Shown here piece by piece: positions 6,838 through 8,953 of a stretch of 8,953 nucleotides of DNA. Each line of letters starts with the position of its first letter. Positions within the stretch are counted from its first letter, which is position 1. The position numbers were made by a program, and so were the translations under genes. The DNA lies in NCBI GenBank assembly GCA_015222065.1, contig JADFUQ010000056.1, positions 1 through 8,953 of the forward strand, in the 5' to 3' direction. The notes below the pieces were generated by a model. That model was given only the letters and a program-made list of their open reading frames with translations. It had not been told where the DNA came from and did no database searches. The stretch is from Bacteroidota bacterium (GTDB lineage: Bacteria > Bacteroidota > Bacteroidia > Bacteroidales > VadinHA17).

Positions 6838-6928
6838 TAATAGTTATTATAAAAGGATATTTATTTTTATTGTAACAATTAGTGCCTAAAGTTTTGAATG
6901 ACAAAATGTTTATGGCTATTTGCATTAT

Positions 6929-6956
6929 TGCCGACTGTGGACTGCAGACTGCCGAC
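6929..6956. repeat. TGCNGAC heptad array
   Basis: Four 7-base units in exact register, TGCCGAC, TGTGGAC, TGCAGAC and TGCCGAC, are followed by a decayed TGATTAG. It lies 15 bases beyond the DUF4295 stop, within the transcribed 3' end of the ribosomal-protein operon. Confidence 0.8.
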
Positions 6957-6970
6957 TGATTAGTTCCCCT

Positions 6971-7126
6971 TTATTTCTTAGCGAAAAAATCCTTGACATG
7001 ATCATCATGAACTATCTCTTCTTTGAAACAGTATGCTCCGGTTTTTTCTGATTTCACCATTTTTATACACTTGGTGAAATTTTTACCCTTCCCGATCTTT
7101 AGTGTTGCTACAACTTTCTTTGCCAT
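6971..7126 (-). CDS. DUF4295 family protein, probable Bacteroidota-specific ribosomal protein
   Basis: This small gene encodes 51 residues, starting MAKKVVATLKIGKGKNFTK and ending in KDFFAKK before TAA at 6971-6973. The sequence matches the DUF4295 family, known to me only from Bacteroidota and always about this length. It is Lys-rich and basic, begins MAKK like the neighbouring bL33, and contains the family stretch KMVKSEKTGAY.FKEEIV. It lies eleven bases after rpmG and before ftsY, its usual position. The operon context with two 50S proteins suggests a ribosomal role. I recall that a cryo-EM structure of a Flavobacterium ribosome reported a new large-subunit protein, bL38, and I believe it is this family, but I cannot confirm that here. 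The gene is complete with no visible defects and ends with the operon terminator 134 bases downstream. Confidence 0.93.
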   Translation of the reverse strand: MAKKVVATLKIGKGKNFTKCIKMVKSEKTGAYCFKEEIVHDDHVKDFFAKK

Positions 7127-7137
7127 ATCATGGATAT

Positions 7138-7320
7138 TTATTTAATTTCTTTATGAATAGTATATCTCTTAAGGATCGGATTAAATTTCTTCAACTCAAG
7201 CCGATCAGGTGTATTTTTACGATTCTTGGTAGTTATGTACCTTGATGTTCCGGGTTTACCACTATCCTTATGTTCTGTACATTCAAGAATAACCTGAACC
7301 CTATTTCCTTTCTTTGCCAT
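7138..7320 (-). CDS. rpmG: 50S ribosomal protein bL33
   Basis: This small basic 60-residue protein of the large subunit binds near the E site. The family signature is clear: MAKKGNRVQVILECTEH, then RYITTKNRKNTPDRLELKKFNPILKRYTIHKE. It has a single cysteine (C14) and lacks the two CxxC pairs of zinc-binding versions, so it is the C-minus, zinc-independent type. It lies 12 bases after rpmB and 11 bases before the DUF4295 gene, in one operon. Its length is typical of Bacteroidota bL33, slightly longer than the 50-55 residues common elsewhere. The start is the family-typical MAKK. Confidence 0.97.
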   Translation of the reverse strand: MAKKGNRVQVILECTEHKDSGKPGTSRYITTKNRKNTPDRLELKKFNPILKRYTIHKEIK

Positions 7321-7332
7321 TTCCCTTTTTTT

Positions 7333-7575
7333 TTAGTATTTGCCAATATAACCCTTTGCTTTAGCCCCTTTTAAAGCTGCAGAGATTCCTATTTTGTTTA
7401 TCAGTCGGATACCCTGAGTTGAAACAGTAAGTGAAACCCAGCGGTCTTCATCAGGCAGAAAAAACTTCTTTTTTAAAAGATTAGGGTAAAACTTCCTCTT
7501 CACCCTGTTCTTGGCATGAGAAACATTATTCCCGACCATTACCTGCTTACCCGTAACCTGACATTTTCTTGCCAT
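7333..7575 (-). CDS. rpmB: 50S ribosomal protein bL28
   Basis: This is a large-subunit ribosomal protein of 80 residues, in the normal size range. Family features are the N-terminal CQVTGKQVMVGNNVSHAKNRVKRKFYPNL segment, the WVSLTVSTQGIRLINKIG core and the C-terminal AALKGAKAKGYI. Only one cysteine (C5) is present, so it belongs to the zinc-free type, in step with the C-minus bL33 next to it. It is the first gene of the rpmB-rpmG-DUF4295 operon; a promoter candidate lies 46-77 bases upstream of its start. cinA lies upstream on the same strand after a 103-base gap. No Shine-Dalgarno precedes the ATG. Confidence 0.97.
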   Translation of the reverse strand: MARKCQVTGKQVMVGNNVSHAKNRVKRKFYPNLLKKKFFLPDEDRWVSLTVSTQGIRLINKIGISAALKGAKAKGYIGKY

Positions 7576-7620
7576 GACAATTGGTTTTTTTCTTATTAAA
7601 TATTATCTAAAAACAGAGCG

Positions 7621-7652
7621 CAAATTACGTGATTATTCTTGAATTAATCAAA
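7621..7652 (-). promoter_or_regulatory. Probable promoter of the rpmB operon
   Basis: On the minus strand TTTG (7652-7649) is followed after exactly 20 bases by GTAATTTG (7628-7621), close to the Bacteroidota pattern TTTG-N19/20-TAnnTTTG; the leading TA of the -7 box is imperfect. Transcription would start near 7614, giving a leader of about 40 bases. The -33 box overlaps the A/T hairpin at the end of cinA. Confidence 0.5.
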
Positions 7653-7671
7653 AAAAATCTGATTTTTTTTT
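7650..7671 (-). terminator. AT-only hairpin at the end of cinA
   Basis: Eight A (7650-7657), TCTGA and nine T (7663-7671) form a near-perfect palindrome starting eight bases beyond the cinA stop. On the minus strand the transcript would fold A-run against U-run. It contains no GC pairs in a usable stem, so it may be a weak terminator or an A-tract upstream element for the rpmB promoter. Confidence 0.35.
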
Positions 7672-7678
7672 ACTCATT

Positions 7679-8932
7679 TTACAAATGCTCAAGCTCTCCT
7701 TTAACATATTGTCTTAGAAGGTTTAACGCTGCCAGAGTTGACCTTTTGATATTGGGTATCCTGTTATTGCCAAATATATATTTTCTCGAATAAGTCCCTT
7801 TTTTACCTGCGACAGTGATCCATACAGTGCCAACGGGTTTTTCCGAAGTACCTCCCGCGGGGCCGGCAATACCGGATGTAGCTATTGAATAACCGGCACA
7901 AAAACGTTCTCTCACCCCTTGTGCCATCTGTTCAACAACCTGGCGGCTTACAGCTCCCTCTTTTTTAAGGGTGGCGGAATTTACTCCCAATTCTTTTTCC
8001 TTTATTCTGTTTGAATATGCAACAACAGAACCGATGAAATAATCAGAGCTTCCGGGAACAGTTGTAATTTGATGAGCTATCATTCCTCCAGTACAACTTT
8101 CAGCAGTACAAAGTGTTTCACCTTTTTCTTTAAGTAATACTCCAATGCTTTTCTCCAATGAATCATCTTGTTCACCGAAAATGTACTTTGGAATAATTTT
8201 ATAAAGCTTGTCAATTTCTCTATCGATCATTTTCATAATTCTCTCTTTCCTGTCTCCCCTGCCTGTTAGTCTAAGTTTTATCACCCCATCTGTCGGCAGA
8301 TATGCCAGTTTAATCTCCGGTGGCAATTGATCTTCGAAATCTGAAAGTATTTCGGCAAGCTTTGCCTCAAAAGTCCCGTATGTAAGTATGTTCCTGTGAA
8401 TAATTACGGGGGTTTTGAAATACTGACTGATAGATGGAAGGATTTGTTTCGTCATAAGCTCCTTCATCTCATATGGCACGCCTGGCATTGAAATTACTAC
8501 TTTTTTATTCAGCTCAAACCACATAGCAGGAGCTGTACCCGCGTAATTAATAAATATACTGGCTCTTTCCGGTACATCGGCTTGTTTAATGTTCAGGTCA
8601 TTCATTGGTATTGATCTCTTTTTCAGCATCTTCTCAATCTGATCGTATACCTTTTGGTTTTGTACAAGCTGGCTATTGAAATATTCGGCAAGTGTATATT
8701 TTGTTATATCATCCCTTGTAGGACCAAGACCTCCGGTTATCAGCACAAGCTCTGTACGCTTTAAGGCGTCATTTAAGGCATTAACAATATGATTTTTATC
8801 GTCGGATATAGTTGATACCTGGTAAACATCTATGCCGATTTTATTCAATTCCTGCGCCATCCAGGCTGCGTTTGAGTTGATAGTCTGACCTATAAGTAGT
8901 TCGTCTCCAATGGAAATAATTTCTGCATACAT
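7679..8932 (-). CDS. cinA: CinA-family protein: nucleotide pyrophosphatase domain fused to NMN deamidase
   Basis: This is a two-domain cytosolic protein linked to pyridine-nucleotide salvage and repair. The N-terminal COG1058/MoCF-like domain (about 1-170) shows EIISIGDELLIGQ, LITGGLGPTRDD (64-75) and ISMPGVPYEMK (147-157); in characterised relatives it hydrolyses ADP-ribose. The C-terminal PncC-type domain (about 258-410) shows TAESCTGG (276-283), with the predicted nucleophile Ser279, and TSGIAGPAGG (352-361), and in relatives deamidates nicotinamide mononucleotide. At 417 residues it is full length, with both active sites apparently intact. It is the first gene of the minus-strand cluster in view, 103 bases before rpmB. 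The name comes from competence-induced homologues in streptococci; nothing here suggests a competence role. The MYAEIISIGDE start is family-typical; no Shine-Dalgarno precedes it. Confidence 0.96.
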   Translation of the reverse strand: MYAEIISIGDELLIGQTINSNAAWMAQELNKIGIDVYQVSTISDDKNHIVNALNDALKRTELVLITGGLGPTRDDITKYTLAEYFNSQLVQNQKVYDQIEKMLKKRSIPMNDLNIKQADVPERASIFINYAGTAPAMWFELNKKVVISMPGVPYEMKELMTKQILPSISQYFKTPVIIHRNILTYGTFEAKLAEILSDFEDQLPPEIKLAYLPTDGVIKLRLTGRGDRKERIMKMIDREIDKLYKIIPKYIFGEQDDSLEKSIGVLLKEKGETLCTAESCTGGMIAHQITTVPGSSDYFIGSVVAYSNRIKEKELGVNSATLKKEGAVSRQVVEQMAQGVRERFCAGYSIATSGIAGPAGGTSEKPVGTVWITVAGKKGTYSRKYIFGNNRIPNIKRSTLAALNLLRQYVKGELEHL

Positions 8933-8953
8933 AAGTTGCTGGTTACTTGTTTC
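8933..8953. other. Window edge upstream of cinA
   Basis: Only 21 bases lie upstream of the cinA start. They contain no recognisable promoter box or Shine-Dalgarno sequence, and it cannot be told whether cinA is preceded by another gene of the same operon. Confidence 0.3.

Larger units (their letters stand above)
6623..6970. other. 348-base gap between ftsY and the DUF4295 gene
   Basis: No gene is supported here. From left to right it contains the ftsY leader, CTAAAATG-type repeats (6664-6707), a GTTACGA heptad array, a 17-base tandem duplication, the intrinsic terminator of the ribosomal-protein operon (6805-6837) and a TGCNGAC heptad array in the 3' untranslated region of that operon. The ftsY promoter must lie within this gap if ftsY is not reached by readthrough. 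Confidence 0.7.

Noticed and set aside
2725..6956. CRISPR array made of the short repeats
   Set aside because: Units are 7-17 bases with no regular unique spacers and no cas genes; they are direct tandem arrays or words with tiny spacers.
6912..6959. 15-codon plus-strand frame starting ATG in the DUF4295-ftsY gap
   Set aside because: It consists largely of the TGCNGAC heptad array, is antisense to the operon's 3' end and has no family resemblance or start signal.

Overview
The window comes from a low-GC genome of the Bacteroidota, most likely a Bacteroidales or Marinilabiliales-type lineage. This rests on the gene order cinA-rpmB-rpmG-DUF4295-ftsY-rimO, which is conserved in that phylum, on the remnant of a SusC/RagA-type TonB-dependent receptor, on the Bacteroidota-restricted DUF4295 protein, on starts that mostly lack a Shine-Dalgarno sequence, and on promoter-like TTTG / TAnnTTTG boxes. 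Phylum assignment is firm; anything finer is a guess.

Layout. At the left, clpC (220-2727, plus strand) encodes a full-length Hsp100 unfoldase. It converges on a small minus-strand gene (2833-3312) for a two-helix membrane protein with a cytoplasmic coiled coil, resembling the LapA/DUF1049 type. Next, on the minus strand, are the wrecked remains of a susC-like receptor gene (3475-4170): a plug fragment with a frameshift, joined directly to the last ~125 codons of the beta-barrel, with about three quarters of the gene missing. The rest of the window is a minus-strand housekeeping cluster read right to left: cinA, rpmB, rpmG, a 51-residue DUF4295 gene absent from a simple long-ORF scan, ftsY and rimO. 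rpmB-rpmG-DUF4295 are packed 11-12 bases apart and form one operon with a plausible promoter at its start and a very clear intrinsic terminator (6805-6837) at its end. ftsY and rimO follow as a second unit.

Functionally, the cluster combines ribosome construction (bL28, bL33, DUF4295 as probable extra ribosomal protein), ribosomal protein modification (RimO on uS12) and delivery of ribosomes to the membrane (FtsY). cinA is a pyridine-nucleotide repair enzyme, and clpC serves protein quality control.

The coding content is ordinary. What stands out is the DNA between genes: nearly every intergenic gap from clpC to DUF4295 carries a small degenerate tandem array of 7-17 bp units (families TGACTAAAGT, AAAGGCAAAAGT, ACTCAAC, GTTACGA, CTTTGCG, TGCNGAC). 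Two or three families recur in different gaps, and two arrays run right into the stop codons of clpC and rimO. I see no CRISPR array, insertion sequence, tRNA, rRNA or new defence system here.
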